Source of the DNA: Nemertoderma westbladi
Lineage: Eukaryota; Xenacoelomorpha; Nemertodermatida; Nemertodermatidae
Assembly (NCBI GenBank): GCA_032718475.1
Contig: JAUCBJ010006714.1
Coordinates: forward strand, 1-64,000
Length of the DNA: 64,000 bases
Direction: 5' to 3'
This document shows, piece by piece, positions 10,531 through 25,900 of the stretch. The translations under genes and the position numbers were made by a program. Positions within the stretch are counted from its first letter, which is position 1, and each line of letters begins with the position of its first letter. Below the pieces are notes generated by a model. The model made no database searches. It was not told the origin of the DNA and worked only from the letters and a program-made list of their open reading frames with translations.

Positions 10531-10824
10531 TTATAATCGAGTACTGTGGGTATTACTAAGTGTTAAATCAGGTTCTAGTCTGTATGTCTGAGTATATGGG
10601 TTGGAGTTCGTTGTACCATCTGGAGTTGTTCGTAGGGAGACAATTACTGGTTCCGATTCACATGTAATGGGTAACAGAGGTAGATTCACTGGATCTCTTC
10701 CGCCAAGTAATGGTTCTCTTCCGCCAAGTAATGGTTCTCTTCCACCGACTGATGGTTTTATGTGATGGTCATTGTATTTAGTAGTATTAGTAGTAGCCAA
10801 AGGACGAGACCATTCGTTTGCATA
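10531..10824 (-). CDS. Likely 3'-terminal exon of an unidentified minus-strand gene
   Basis: Read on the minus strand, a typical acceptor (CTTGTTTGTATTTTTCAG, with AG at 10826-10825) is followed by an open frame of 97 residues starting YANEWSRPLATTN and ending at TAA 10533-10531. The peptide is polar, rich in Thr, Pro and Asn, and looks like a disordered cytoplasmic tail. It contains GGREPLL twice plus a diverged third copy from a 21-bp coding duplication. I do not recognise the protein. The acceptor, the non-repetitive composition and the contrast with surrounding AT-rich DNA favour a real exon. Upstream exons would lie to the right, which in this window is only satellite from about 10915 on. 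No nearby AATAAA is seen on this strand. Confidence 0.5.
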   Translation of the reverse strand, partial: YANEWSRPLATTNTTKYNDHHIKPSVGGREPLLGGREPLLGGRDPVNLPLLPITCESEPVIVSLRTTPDGTTNSNPYTQTYRLEPDLTLSNTHSTRL

Positions 10825-10914
10825 CTGAAAAATACAAACAAGAATTTAATTATCATAATTTCAACATATTTAGGGTGAACCCTTCCCACATTGGTCACAT
10901 CATATCCTACTATA

Positions 10915-13900
10915 ATAATGTCTACGCATTTTAGTTTTAGCCACTAACCGTAATGTCACAACGTCTACGCGTTTTAGTTTTAGTCACTAACCGTAATGTC
11001 ACAACATCTACGCGTTTTAGTTTTAGCCACTAACTGTAATGTCACAACATCTACGCGTTTTAGTTTTAGCTACCAACCGTAATGTCACGACGTCAACGCC
11101 TTTTAGTTTTAGCCACTAACCGTAATGTCACGACGTCAACGCCTTTTAGTTTTAGCCACTAACCGTAATGTCACAACGTCTACGCGTTTTAGTTTTAGCC
11201 ACTAACCGTAATGTCACAACGTCTACGCGTTTTAGTTTTAGCCACTAACCGTAATGTCACAACGTCTACGCGTTTTAGTTTTAGCCACTAACCGTAATGT
11301 CACAACGTCTACGCGTTTTAGTTTTAGCCACTAACCGTAATGTCACAACGTCTACGCGTTTTGTTTTAGCCACTAACCGTAATGTCACAACGTCTACGCG
11401 TTTTAGTTTTAGCCACTAACCGTAATGTCACAACGTCTACGCGTTTTAGTTTTAGCCACTAACCGTAATGTCACAACGTCTACGCGTTTTGTTTTAGCCA
11501 CTAACCGTAATGTCACAACGTCTACGCGTTTTGTTTTAGCCACTAACCGTAATGTCACAACGTCTACGCGTTTTGTTTTAGCCACTAACCGTAATGTCAC
11601 AACGTCTACGCGTTTTAGTTTTAGCCACTAACCGTAATGTCACAACGTCTACGCGTTTTAGTTTTAGCCACTAACCGTAATGTCACAACGTCTACGCGTT
11701 TTGTTTTAGCCACTAACCGTAATGTCACAACGTCTACGCGTTTTGTTTTAGCCACTAACCGTAATGTAACAACGTCTACGCGTTTTAGTTTTAGCCACTA
11801 ACCGTAATGTAACAACGTCTACGCGTTTTAGTTTTAGCCACTAACCGTAATGTAACAACGTCTACGCGTTTTAGTTTTAGCCACTAACCGTAATGTAACA
11901 ACGTCTACGCGTTTTAGTTTTAGCCACCAACCGTAATGTCACGACGTCTACGCGTTTTAGTTTTAGCCACTATCCGTAATGTAACAACGTCTACGCGTTT
12001 TAGTTTTAGCCACTAACCGTAATGTCACAACGTCTACGCGTTTTAGTTTTAGCCACTAACCGTAATGTCACGACGTCTACGCGTTTTAGTTTTAGCCACT
12101 ATCCGTAATGTCCCAACGTCTACACGTTTTAGTTTTAGCCACTATCCGTAATGTAACAACGTCTACGCGTTTTAGTTTTAGCCACTAACCGTAATGTCAC
12201 GACGTCTACGCGTTTTAGTTTTAGCCACTATCCGTAATGTCCCAACGTCTACACGTTTTAGTTTTAGCCACTATCCGTAATGTAACAACGTCTACGCGTT
12301 TTAGTTTTAGCCACTATCCGTAATGTCCCAACGTCTACACGTTTTAGTTTTAGCCACTAACCGTAATGTAACAACGTCTACGCGTTTTAGTTTTAGCCAC
12401 TAACCGTAATGTAACGACGTCTACGCGTTTTAGTTTTAGCCACTATCCGTAATGTAACGACGTCTACGCGTTTTAGTTTTAGCCACTAACCGTAATGTCA
12501 CAACGTCTACGCGTTTTAGTTTTAGCCACTAACCGTAATGTCACGACGTCTACGCGTTTTAGTTTTAGCCACTATCCGTAATGTCCCAACGTCTACACGT
12601 TTTAGTTTTAGCCACTATCCGTAATGTCCCAACGTCTACACGTTTTAGTTTTAGCCACTATCCGTAATGTAACAACGTCTACGCGTTTTAGTTTTAGCCA
12701 CTATCCGTAATGTAACAACGTCTACGCGTTTTAGTTTTAGCCACTATCCGTAATGTCCCAACGTCTACACGTTTTAGTTTTAGCCACTATCCGTAATGTA
12801 ACAACGTCTACGCGTTTTAGTTTTAGCCACTATCCGTAATGTAACAACGTCTACGCGTTTTAGTTTTAGCCACTATCCGTAATGTAACAACGTCTACGCG
12901 TTTTAGTTTTAGCCACTAACCGTAATGTAACAACGTCTACGCGTTTTAGTTTTAGCCACTATCCGTAATGTAACAACGTCTACGCGTTTTAGTTTTAGCC
13001 ACTATCCGTAATGTAACGACGTCTACGCGTTTTAGTTTTAGCCACTAACCGTAATGTCACAACGTCTACGCGTTTTAGTTTTAGCCACTAACCGTAATGT
13101 CACGACGTCTACGCGTTTTAGTTTTAGCCACTATCCGTAATGTCCCAACGTCTACACGTTTTAGTTTTAGCCACTATCCGTAATGTAACAACGTCTACGC
13201 GTTTTAGTTTTAGCCACTAACCGTAATGTCACGACGTCTACGCGTTTTAGTTTTAGCCACTATCCGTAATGTCCCAACGTCTACACGTTTTAGTTTTAGC
13301 CACTATCCGTAATGTAACAACGTCTACGCGTTTTAGTTTTAGCCACTATCCGTAATGTCCCAACGTCTACACGTTTTAGTTTTAGCCACTAACCGTAATG
13401 TAACAACGTCTACGCGTTTTAGTTTTAGCCACTAACCGTAATGTCACGACGTCTACGCGTTTTAGTTTTAGCCACTATCCGTAATGTCCCAACGTCTACA
13501 CGTTTTAGTTTTAGCCACTAACCGTAATGTAACAACATCTACGCGTTTTAGTTTTAGCCACTATCCGTAATGTAACGACGTCTACGCGTTTTAGTTTTAG
13601 CCACTATCCGTAATGTAACAACGTCTACGCGTTTTAGTTTTAGCCACTATCCGTAATGTAACGACGTCTACGCGTTTTAGTTTTAGCCACTATCCGTAAT
13701 GTAACGACGTCTACGCGTTTTAGTTTTAGCCACTATCCGTAATGTAACAACGTCTACGCGTTTTAGTTTTAGCCACTATCCGTAATGTAACGACGTCTAC
13801 GCGTTTTAGTTTTAGCCACTATCCGTAATGTCACAACGTCTACGCGTTTTAGTTTTAGCCACTATCCGTAATGTAACAACGTCTACGCGTTTTAGTTTTA

Positions 13901-16900
13901 GCCACTATCCGTAATGTAACAACATCTACGCGTTTTAGTTTTAGCCACTATCCGTAATGTAACAACGTCTACGCGTTTTAGTTTTAGCCACTATCCGTAA
14001 TGTAACAACGTCTACGCGTTTTAGTTTTAGCCACTAACCGTAATGTAACAACGTCTACGCGTTTTAGTTTTAGCTACCAACCGTAATGTAACAACGTCTA
14101 CGCGTTTTAGTTTTAGCTACCAACCGTAATGTAACAACGTCTACGCGTTTTAGTTTTAGCCACCAACCGTAATGTCACGACGTCTACGCGTTTTAGTTTT
14201 AGCCACTATCCGTAATGTAACAACGTCTACGCGTTTTAGTTTTAGCCACTATCCGTAATGTAACAACGTCTACGCGTTTTAGTTTTAGCCACTATCCGTA
14301 ATGTAACAACGTCTACGCGTTTTAGTTTTAGCCACTAACCGTAATGTAACAACGTCTACGCGTTTTAGTTTTAGCCACTAACCGTAATGTAACAACGTCT
14401 ACGCGTTTTAGTTTTAGCCACTATCCGTAATGTAACAACGTCTACGCGTTTTAGTTTTAGCCACTATCCGTAATGTAACAACGTCTACGCGTTTTAGTTT
14501 TAGCCACTATCCGTAATGTAACAACGTCTACGCGTTTTAGTTTTAGCCACTAACCGTAATGTAACAACGTCTACGCGTTTTAGTTTTAGCTACCAACCGT
14601 AATGTAACAACGTCTACGCGTTTTAGTTTTAGCCACTATCCGTAATGTAACAACGTCTACGCGTTTTAGTTTTAGCCACTATCCGTAATGTAACAACGTC
14701 TACGCGTTTTAGTTTTAGCCACTAACCGTAATGTCACGACGTCTACGCGTTTTAGTTTTAGCCACTAACCGTAATGTAACAACGTCTACGCGTTTTGTTT
14801 TAGCCACTAACCGTAATGTAACAACGTCTACGCGTTTTAGTTTTAGCCACTATCCGTAATGTAACAACGTCTACGCGTTTTGTTTTAGCCACTATCCGTA
14901 ATGTAACAACGTCTACGCGTTTTAGTTTTAGCTACCAACCGTAATGTAACAACGTCTACGCGTTTTAGTTTTAGCCACTATCCGTAATGTAACAACGTCT
15001 ACGCCTTTTAGTTTTAGCCACTATCCGTAATGTAACAACATCTACGCGTTTTAGTTTTAGCCACTATCCGTAATGTAACAACATCTACGCGTTTTAGTTT
15101 TAGCCACTATCCGTAATGTCCCAACGTCTACGCGTTTTAGTTTTAGCCACTATCCGTAATGTAACAACGTCTACGCGTTTTAGTTTTAGCCACTAACCGT
15201 AATGTAACAACGTCTACGCGTTTTGTTTTAGCCACTATCCGTAATGTAACAACGTCTACGCGTTTTAGTTTTAGCCACTATCCGTAATGTAACAACGTCT
15301 ACGCGTTTTAGTTTTAGCCACTATCCGTAATGTAACAACATCTACGCGTTTTAGTTTTAGCCACTATCCGTAATGTCCCAACGTCTACGCGTTTTAGTTT
15401 TAGCCACTATCCGTAATGTAACAACGTCTACGCGTTTTAGTTTTAGCCACTATCCGTAATGTCACGACGTCTACGCGTTTTAGTTTTAGCCACTATCCGT
15501 AATGTAACAACGTCTACGCGTTTTAGTTTTAGCCACTATCCGTAATGTAACAACATCTACGCGTTTTAGTTTTAGCCACTAACCGTAATGTAACAACGTC
15601 TACGCGTTTTGTTTTAGCCACTATCCGTAATGTAACAACGTCTACGCGTTTTAGTTTTAGCCACTATCCGTAATGTAACAACATCTACGCGTTTTAGTTT
15701 TAGCCACTATCCGTAATGTAACAACATCTACGCGTTTTAGTTTTAGCCACTATCCGTAATGTAACAACGTCTACGCGTTTTAGTTTTAGCCACTATCCGT
15801 AATGTAACAACGTCTACGCGTTTTAGTTTTAGCCACTATCCGTAATGTAACAACGTCTACGCGTTTTAGTTTTAGCCACTATCCGTAATGTAACAACGTC
15901 TACGCGTTTTAGTTTTAGCCACTATCCGTAATGTAACAACATCTACGCGTTTTAGTTTTAGCCACTAACCGTAATGTAACAACGTCTACGCGTTTTGTTT
16001 TAGCCACTATCCGTAATGTAACAACGTCTACGCGTTTTAGTTTTAGCCACTATCCGTAATGTAACAACATCTACGCGTTTTAGTTTTAGCCACTATCCGT
16101 AATGTAACAACATCTACGCGTTTTAGTTTTAGCCACTATCCGTAATGTCCCAACGTCTACGCGTTTTAGTTTTAGCCACTATCCGTAATGTAACAACGTC
16201 TACGCGTTTTAGTTTTAGCCACTATCCGTAATGTCACGACGTCTACGCGTTTTAGTTTTAGCCACTATCCGTAATGTAACAACGTCTACGCGTTTTAGTT
16301 TTAGCCACTATCCGTAATGTAACAACATCTACGCGTTTTAGTTTTAGCCACTAACCGTAATGTAACAACGTCTACGCGTTTTGTTTTAGCCACTATCCGT
16401 AATGTAACAACGTCTACGCGTTTTAGTTTTAGCCACTATCCGTAATGTAACAACATCTACGCGTTTTAGTTTTAGCCACTATCCGTAATGTAACAACGTC
16501 TACGCGTTTTAGTTTTAGCTACCAACCGTAATGTCACGACGTCTACGCGTTTTAGTTTTAGCCACTATCCGTAATGTAACAACGTCTACGCGTTTTAGTT
16601 TTAGCCACTAACCGTAATGTCACAACGTCTACGTGTTTTAGTTTTAGCCACTATCCGTAATGTAACAACGTCTACGCGTTTTAGTTTTAGCCACTATCCG
16701 TAATGTAACAACGTCTACGCGTTTTAGTTTTAGCCACTATCCGTAATGTAACAACGTCTACGCCTTTTAGTTTTAGCCACTATCCGTAATGTAACAACGT
16801 CTACGCCTTTTAGTTTTAGCCACTATCCGTAATGTAACAACGTCTACGCGTTTTAGTTTTAGCTACCAACCGTAATGTAACAACGTCTACGCGTTTTAGT

Positions 16901-19900
16901 TTTAGCCACTATCCGTAATGTAACAACGTCTACGCCTTTTAGTTTTAGCCACTATCCGTAATGTAACAACATCTACGCGTTTTAGTTTTAGCCACTATCC
17001 GTAATGTAACAACGTCTACGCGTTTTAGTTTTAGCTACCAACCGTAATGTAACAACGTCTACGCGTTTTAGTTTTAGCCACTATCCGTAATGTAACAACA
17101 TCTACGCGTTTTAGTTTTAGCCACTATCCGTAATGTAACAACGTCTACGCGTTTTAGTTTTAGCTACCAACCGTAATGTAACAACGTCTACGCGTTTTAG
17201 TTTTAGCCACTATCCGTAATGTAACAACATCTACGCGTTTTAGTTTTAGCCACTATCCGTAATGTAACAACATCTACGCGTTTTAGTTTTAGCCACTATC
17301 CGTAATGTAACAACGTCTACGCGTTTTAGTTTTAGCTACCAACCGTAATGTAACAACGTCTACGCCTTTTAGTTTTAGCCACTATCCGTAATGTAACAAC
17401 ATCTACGCGTTTTAGTTTTAGCCACTATCCGTAATGTAACAACGTCTACGCGTTTTAGTTTTAGCTACCAACCGTAATGTAACAACGTCTACGCGTTTTA
17501 GTTTTAGCCACTATCCGTAATGTAACAACGTCTACGCCTTTTAGTTTTAGCCACTATCCGTAATGTAACAACGTCTACGCGTTTTAGTTTTAGCCACTAA
17601 CCGTAATGTAACAACGTCTACGCGTTTTGTTTTAGCCACTATCCGTAATGTAACAACGTCTACGCGTTTTAGTTTTAGCCACTAACCGTAATGTAACAAC
17701 GTCTACGCGTTTTGTTTTAGCCACTATCCGTAATGTAACAACGTCTACGCGTTTTAGTTTTAGCCACTATCCGTAATGTAACAACGTCTACGCGTTTTAG
17801 TTTTAGCCACTATCCGTAATGTAACAACGTCTACGCCTTTTAGTTTTAGCCACTAACCGTAATGTCACGACGTCTACGCGTTTTAGTTTTAGCCACTATC
17901 CGTAATGTAACAACGTCTACGCGTTTTAGTTTTAGCCACTATCCGTAATGTAACAACGTCTACGCGTTTTAGTTTTAGCCACTATCCGTAATGTAACAAC
18001 GTCTACGCGTTTTAGTTTTAGCCACTATCCGTAATGTAACAACGTCTACGCGTTTTAGTTTTAGCCACTATCCGTAATGTAACAACGTCTACGCGTTTTA
18101 GTTTTAGCCACTATCCGTAATGTAACAACGTCTACGCGTTTTAGTTTTAGCCACTATCCGTAATGTAACAACGTCTACGCGTTTTAGTTTTAGCCACTAA
18201 CCGTAATGTAACAACGTCTACGCGTTTTAGTTTTAGCCACTAACCGTAATGTAACAACGTCTACGCGTTTTAGTTTTAGCCACTATCCGTAATGTAACAA
18301 CGTCTACGCGTTTTAGTTTTAGCCACTATCCGTAATGTAACAACATCTACGCGTTTTAGTTTTAGCCACTATCCGTAATGTAACAACGTCTACGCGTTTT
18401 AGTTTTAGCCACTATCCGTAATGTAACAACATCTACGCGTTTTAGTTTTAGCTACCAACCGTAATGTAACAACGTCTACGCGTTTTAGTTTTAGCCACTA
18501 TCCGTAATGTAACAACGTCTACGCGTTTTAGTTTTAGCCACTATCCGTAATGTAACAACGTCTACGCGTTTTAGTTTTAGCCACTATCCGTAATGTAACA
18601 ACGTCTACGCGTTTTAGTTTTAGCCACTATCCGTAATGTAACAACGTCTACGCGTTTTAGTTTTAGCCACTATCCGTAATGTAACAACGTCTACGCGTTT
18701 TAGTTTTAGCCACTATCCGTAATGTAACAACGTCTACGCGTTTTAGTTTTAGCCACTATCCGTAATGTAACAACGTCTACGCGTTTTAGTTTTAGCCACT
18801 AACCGTAATGTAACAACGTCTACGCGTTTTAGTTTTAGCCACTAACCGTAATGTAACAACGTCTACGCGTTTTAGTTTTAGCCACTATCCGTAATGTAAC
18901 AACGTCTACGCGTTTTAGTTTTAGCCACTATCCGTAATGTAACAACATCTACGCGTTTTAGTTTTAGCCACTATCCGTAATGTAACAACGTCTACGCGTT
19001 TTAGTTTTAGCCACTATCCGTAATGTAACAACATCTACGCGTTTTAGTTTTAGCTACCAACCGTAATGTAACAACGTCTACGCGTTTTAGTTTTAGCCAC
19101 TATCCGTAATGTAACAACGTCTACGCGTTTTAGTTTTAGCCACTATCCGTAATGTAACAACGTCTACGCGTTTTAGTTTTAGCCACTATCCGTAATGTAA
19201 CAACGTCTACGCGTTTTAGTTTTAGCCACTATCCGTAATGTAACAACGTCTACGCGTTTTAGTTTTAGCCACTATCCGTAATGTAACAACGTCTACGCGT
19301 TTTAGTTTTAGCCACTATCCGTAATGTAACAACGTCTACGCGTTTTAGTTTTAGCCACTATCCGTAATGTAACAACGTCTACGCGTTTTAGTTTTAGCCA
19401 CTATCCGTAATGTAACAACGTCTACGCGTTTTAGTTTTAGCCACTATCCGTAATGTAACAACGTCTACGCGTTTTAGTTTTAGCCACTAACCGTAATGTA
19501 ACAACGTCTACGCGTTTTAGTTTTAGCCACTATCCGTAATGTCACGACGTCTACGCGTTTTAGTTTTAGCCACTATCCGTAATGTAACAACGTCTACGCG
19601 TTTTAGTTTTAGCCACTATCCGTAATGTAACAACGTCTACGCGTTTTAGTTTTAGCCACTATCCGTAATGTAACAACGTCTACGCGTTTTAGTTTTAGCC
19701 ACTATCCGTAATGTAACAACGTCAACGCCTTTTAGTTTTAGCCACTATCCGTAATGTAACAACGTCTACGCGTTTTAGTTTTAGCCACTATCCGTAATGT
19801 AACAACGTCTACGCGTTTTAGTTTTAGCCACTATCCGTAATGTAACAACGTCTACGCGTTTTAGTTTTAGCCACTATCCGTAATGTAACAACGTCTACGC

Positions 19901-22900
19901 GTTTTAGTTTTAGCCACTATCCGTAATGTAACAACGTCTACGCGTTTTAGTTTTAGCCACTAACCGTAATGTAACAACGTCTACGCGTTTTAGTTTTAGC
20001 CACTATCCGTAATGTCACGACGTCTACGCGTTTTAGTTTTAGCCACTATCCGTAATGTAACAACGTCTACGCGTTTTAGTTTTAGCCACTAACCGTAATG
20101 TAACAACGTCTACGCGTTTTAGTTTTAGCCACTATCCGTAATGTCACAACGTCTACGCGTTTTAGTTTTAGCCACTATCCGTAATGTAACAACGTCTACG
20201 TGTTTTAGTTTTAGCCACTATCCGTAATGTAACAACGTCTACGCGTTTTAGTTTTAGCCACTAACCGTAATGTAACAACGTCTACGCGTTTTAGTTTTAG
20301 CCACTAACCGTAATGTAACAACGTCTACGCGTTTTAGTTTTAGCCACTAACCGTAATGTAACAACGTCTACGCGTTTTGTTTTAGCCACTATCCGTAATG
20401 TAACAACGTCTACGCGTTTTAGTTTTAGCCACTATCCGTAATGTAACAACGTCTACGCGTTTTAGTTTTAGCCACTAACCGTAATGTAACAACGTCTACG
20501 CGTTTTAGTTTTAGCCACTAACCGTAATGTAACAACGTCTACGCGTTTTAGTTTTAGCCACTAACCGTAATGTAACAACGTCTACGCGTTTTAGTTTTAG
20601 CCACTATCCGTAATGTAACAACGTCTACGCGTTTTAGTTTTAGCCACTATCCGTAATGTAACGACGTCTACGCGTTTTAGTTTTAGCCACTATCCGTAAT
20701 GTAACAACATCTACGCGTTTTAGTTTTAGCCACTATCCGTAATGTAACAACATCTACGCGTTTTAGTTTTAGCCACTATCCGTAATGTAACAACGTCTAC
20801 GCGTTTTAGTTTTAGCCACTAACCGTAATGTAACAACGTCTACGCGTTTTAGTTTTAGCCACTAACCGTAATGTAACAACGTCTACGCGTTTTAGTTTTA
20901 GCCACTAACCGTAATGTAACAACGTCTACGCGTTTTAGTTTTAGCCACTAACCGTAATGTAACAACGTCTACGCGTTTTAGTTTTAGCCACTAACCGTAA
21001 TGTAACAACGTCTACGCGTTTTAGTTTTAGCCACTAACCGTAATGTAACAACGTCTACGCGTTTTAGTTTTAGCCACTATCCGTAATGTAACAACATCTA
21101 CGCGTTTTAGTTTTAGCCACTATCCGTAATGTAACAACGTCTACGCGTTTTAGTTTTAGCCACTAACCGTAATGTAACAACGTCTACGCGTTTTAGTTTT
21201 AGCCACTATCCGTAATGTAACAACGTCTACGCGTTTTAGTTTTAGCCACTAACCGTAATGTAACAACGTCTACGCGTTTTAGTTTTAGCTACCAACCGTA
21301 ATGTAACAACGTCTACGCGTTTTTGTTTTAGCCACTATCCGTAATGTAACAACGTCTACGCGTTTTTGTTTTAGCCACTATCCGTAATGTAACAACGTCT
21401 ACGCGTTTTAGTTTTAGCCACTATCCGTAATGTAACAACGTCTACGCGTTTTAGTTTTAGCTACCAACCGTAATGTCACAACGTCTACGCGTTTTAGTTT
21501 TAGCCACTATCCGTAATGTAACAACGTCTACGCGTTTTAGTTTTAGCCACTATCCGTAATGTAACAACGTCTACGCGTTTTAGTTTTAGCCACTAACCGT
21601 AATGTAACAACGTCTACGCGTTTTAGTTTTAGCCACTAACCGTAATGTAACAACGTCTACGCGTTTTAGTTTTAGCCACTATCCGTAATGTAACAACGTC
21701 TACGCGTTTTAGTTTTAGCCACTATCCGTAATGTAACAACGTCTACGCGTTTTAGTTTTAGCCACTAACCGTAATGTAACAACGTCTACGCGTTTTAGTT
21801 TTAGCCACTAACCGTAATGTAACAACGTCTACGCGTTTTAGTTTTAGCCACTAACCGTAATGTAACAACGTCTACGCGTTTTAGTTTTAGCCACTAACCG
21901 TAATGTAACAACGTCTACGCGTTTTAGTTTTAGCCACTATCCGTAATGTAACAACGTCTACGCGTTTTAGTTTTAGCCACTATCCGTAATGTAACAACGT
22001 CTACGCGTTTTAGTTTTAGCCACTATCCGTAATGTAACAACGTCTACGCGTTTTAGTTTTAGCCACTATCCGTAATGTAACAACGTCTACGCGTTTTAGT
22101 TTTAGCCACTAACCGTAATGTAACAACGTCTACGCGTTTTAGTTTTAGCCACTAACCGTAATGTAACAACGTCTACGCGTTTTAGTTTTAGCCACTATCC
22201 GTAATGTAACAACATCTACGCGTTTTAGTTTTAGCCACTATCCGTAATGTAACAACGTCTACGCGTTTTAGTTTTAGCCACTATCCGTAATGTAACAACG
22301 TCTACGCGTTTTAGTTTTAGCCACTAACCGTAATGTCACGACGTCTACGCGTTTTAGTTTTAGCCACTAACCGTAATGTCACGACGTCTACGCGTTTTAG
22401 TTTTAGCCACTATCCGTAATGTAACAACGTCTACGCGTTTTAGTTTTAGCCACTATCCGTAATGTAACAACGTCTACGCGTTTTAGTTTTAGCCACTAAC
22501 CGTAATGTCACAACGTCTACGCGTTTTAGTTTTAGCCACTAACCGTAATGTCACGACGTCTACGCGTTTTAGTTTTAGCCACTATCCGTAATGTCACGAC
22601 GTCTACGCGTTTTAGTTTTAGCCACTAACCGTAATGTCACGACGTCTACGCGTTTTAGTTTTAGCCACTATCCGTAATGTAACAACGTCTACGCGTTTTA
22701 GTTTTAGCCACTAACCGTAATGTCACAACGTCTACGCGTTTTAGTTTTAGCCACTATCCGTAATGTAACAACGTCTACGCGTTTTAGTTTTAGCCACTAT
22801 CCGTAATGTCACGACGTCTACGCGTTTTAGTTTTAGCCACTAACCGTAATGTCACGACGTCTACGCGTTTTAGTTTTAGCCACTAACCGTAATGTCACGA

Positions 22901-25900
22901 CGTCTACGCGTTTTAGTTTTAGCCACTATCCGTAATGTAACAACGTCTACGCGTTTTAGTTTTAGCCACTATCCGTAATGTCACGACGTCTACGCGTTTT
23001 AGTTTTAGCCACTAACCGTAATGTCACGACGTCTACGCGTTTTAGTTTTAGCCACTATCCGTAATGTAACAACGTCTACGCGTTTTAGTTTTAGCCACTA
23101 ACCGTAATGTCACAACGTCTACGCGTTTTAGTTTTAGCCACTAACCGTAATGTAACAACATCTACGCGTTTTAGTTTTAGCCACTATCCGTAATGTAACA
23201 ACGTCTACGCGTTTTAGTTTTAGCCACTAACCGTAATGTCACGACGTCTACGCGTTTTAGTTTTAGCCACTATCCGTAATGTAACAACGTCTACGCGTTT
23301 TAGTTTTAGCCACTATCCGTAATGTAACAACGTCTACGCGTTTTAGTTTTAGCCACTAACCGTAATGTCACGACGTCTACGCGTTTTAGTTTTAGCCACT
23401 AACCGTAATGTAACAACGTCTACGCGTTTTAGTTTTAGCCACTATCCGTAATGTAACAACGTCTACGCGTTTTAGTTTTAGCCACTATCCGTAATGTAAC
23501 AACGTCTACGCGTTTTAGTTTTAGCCACTATCCGTAATGTAACAACGTCTACGCGTTTTAGTTTTAGCCACTATCCGTAATGTAACAACGTCTACGCGTT
23601 TTAGTTTTAGCCACTAACCGTAATGTCACGACGTCTACGCGTTTTAGTTTTAGCCACTATCCGTAATGTAACAACGTCTACGCGTTTTAGTTTTAGCCAC
23701 TAACCGTAATGTCACAACGTCTACGCGTTTTAGTTTTAGCCACTAACCGTAATGTCACAACGTCTACGCGTTTTAGTTTTAGCCACTAACCGTAATGTAA
23801 CAACATCTACGCGTTTTAGTTTTAGCCACTATCCGTAATGTAACAACGTCTACGCGTTTTAGTTTTAGCCACTAACCGTAATGTCACGACGTCTACGCGT
23901 TTTAGTTTTAGCCACTATCCGTAATGTAACAACGTCTACGCGTTTTAGTTTTAGCCACTATCCGTAATGTAACAACGTCTACGCGTTTTAGTTTTAGCCA
24001 CTAACCGTAATGTCACGACGTCTACGCGTTTTAGTTTTAGCCACTATCCGTAATGTAACAACGTCTACGCGTTTTAGTTTTAGCCACTATCCGTAATGTA
24101 ACAACGTCTACGCGTTTTAGTTTTAGCCACTATCCGTAATGTAACAACGTCTACGCGTTTTAGTTTTAGCCACTAACCGTAATGTCACAACGTCTACGCG
24201 TTTTAGTTTTAGCCACTAACCGTAATGTCACGACGTCTACGCGTTTTAGTTTTAGCCACTATCCGTAATGTAACAACGTCTACGCGTTTTAGTTTTAGCC
24301 ACTAACCGTAATGTCACAACGTCTACGCGTTTTAGTTTTAGCCACTAACCGTAATGTAACAACATCTACGCGTTTTAGTTTTAGCCACTAACCGTAATGT
24401 AACAACATCTACGCGTTTTAGTTTTAGCCACTATCCGTAATGTAACAACGTCTACGCGTTTTAGTTTTAGCCACTAACCGTAATGTCACGACGTCTACGC
24501 GTTTTAGTTTTAGCCACTATCCGTAATGTAACGACGTCTACGCGTTTTAGTTTTAGCCACTATCCGTAATGTAACAACATCTACGCGTTTTAGTTTTAGC
24601 CACTATCCGTAATGTCACAACGTCTACGCGTTTTAGTTTTAGCCACTAACCGTAATGTCACAACGTCTACGCGTTTTAGTTTTAGCCACTAACCGTAATG
24701 TCACAACGTCTACGCGTTTTAGTTTTAGCCACTATCCGTAATGTAACAACGTCTACGCGTTTTAGTTTTAGCCACTAACCGTAATGTCACGACGTCTACG
24801 CGTTTTAGTTTTAGCCACTAACCGTAATGTCACGACGTCTACGCGTTTTAGTTTTAGCCACTAACCGTAATGTCACAACGTCTACGCGTTTTAGTTTTAG
24901 CCACTAACCGTAATGTAACAACATCTACGCGTTTTAGTTTTAGCCACTAACCGTAATGTCACAACGTCTACGCGTTTTAGTTTTAGCCACTAACCGTAAT
25001 GTAACAACATCTACGCGTTTTAGTTTTAGCCACTAACCGTAATGTAACAACATCTACGCGTTTTAGTTTTAGCCACTATCCGTAATGTCACAACGTCTAC
25101 GCGTTTTAGTTTTAGCCACTATCCGTAATGTAACAACATCTACGCGTTTTAGTTTTAGCCACTATCCGTAATGTAACAACGTCTACGCGTTTTAGTTTTA
25201 GCCACTAACCGTAATGTCACGACGTCTACGCGTTTTAGTTTTAGCCACTAACCGTAATGTCACGACGTCTACGCGTTTTAGTTTTAGCCACTAACCGTAA
25301 TGTCACAACGTCTACGCGTTTTAGTTTTAGCCACTAACCGTAATGTAACAACATCTACGCGTTTTAGTTTTAGCCACTAACCGTAATGTCACAACGTCTA
25401 CGCGTTTTAGTTTTAGCCACTAACCGTAATGTAACAACATCTACGCGTTTTAGTTTTAGCCACTAACCGTAATGTAACAACATCTACGCGTTTTAGTTTT
25501 AGCCACTATCCGTAATGTCACAACGTCTACGCGTTTTAGTTTTAGCCACTATCCGTAATGTAACAACATCTACGCGTTTTAGTTTTAGCCACTATCCGTA
25601 ATGTAACAACGTCTACGCGTTTTAGTTTTAGCCACTAACCGTAATGTCACGACGTCTACGCGTTTTAGTTTTAGCCACTAACCGTAATGTCACGACGTCT
25701 ACGCGTTTTAGTTTTAGCCACTAACCGTAATGTCACAACGTCTACGCGTTTTAGTTTTAGCCACTATCCGTAATGTAACAACGTCTACGCGTTTTAGTTT
25801 TAGCCACTAACCGTAATGTCACAACGTCTACGCGTTTTAGTTTTAGCCACTAACCGTAATGTAACAACATCTACGCGTTTTAGTTTTAGCCACTAACCGT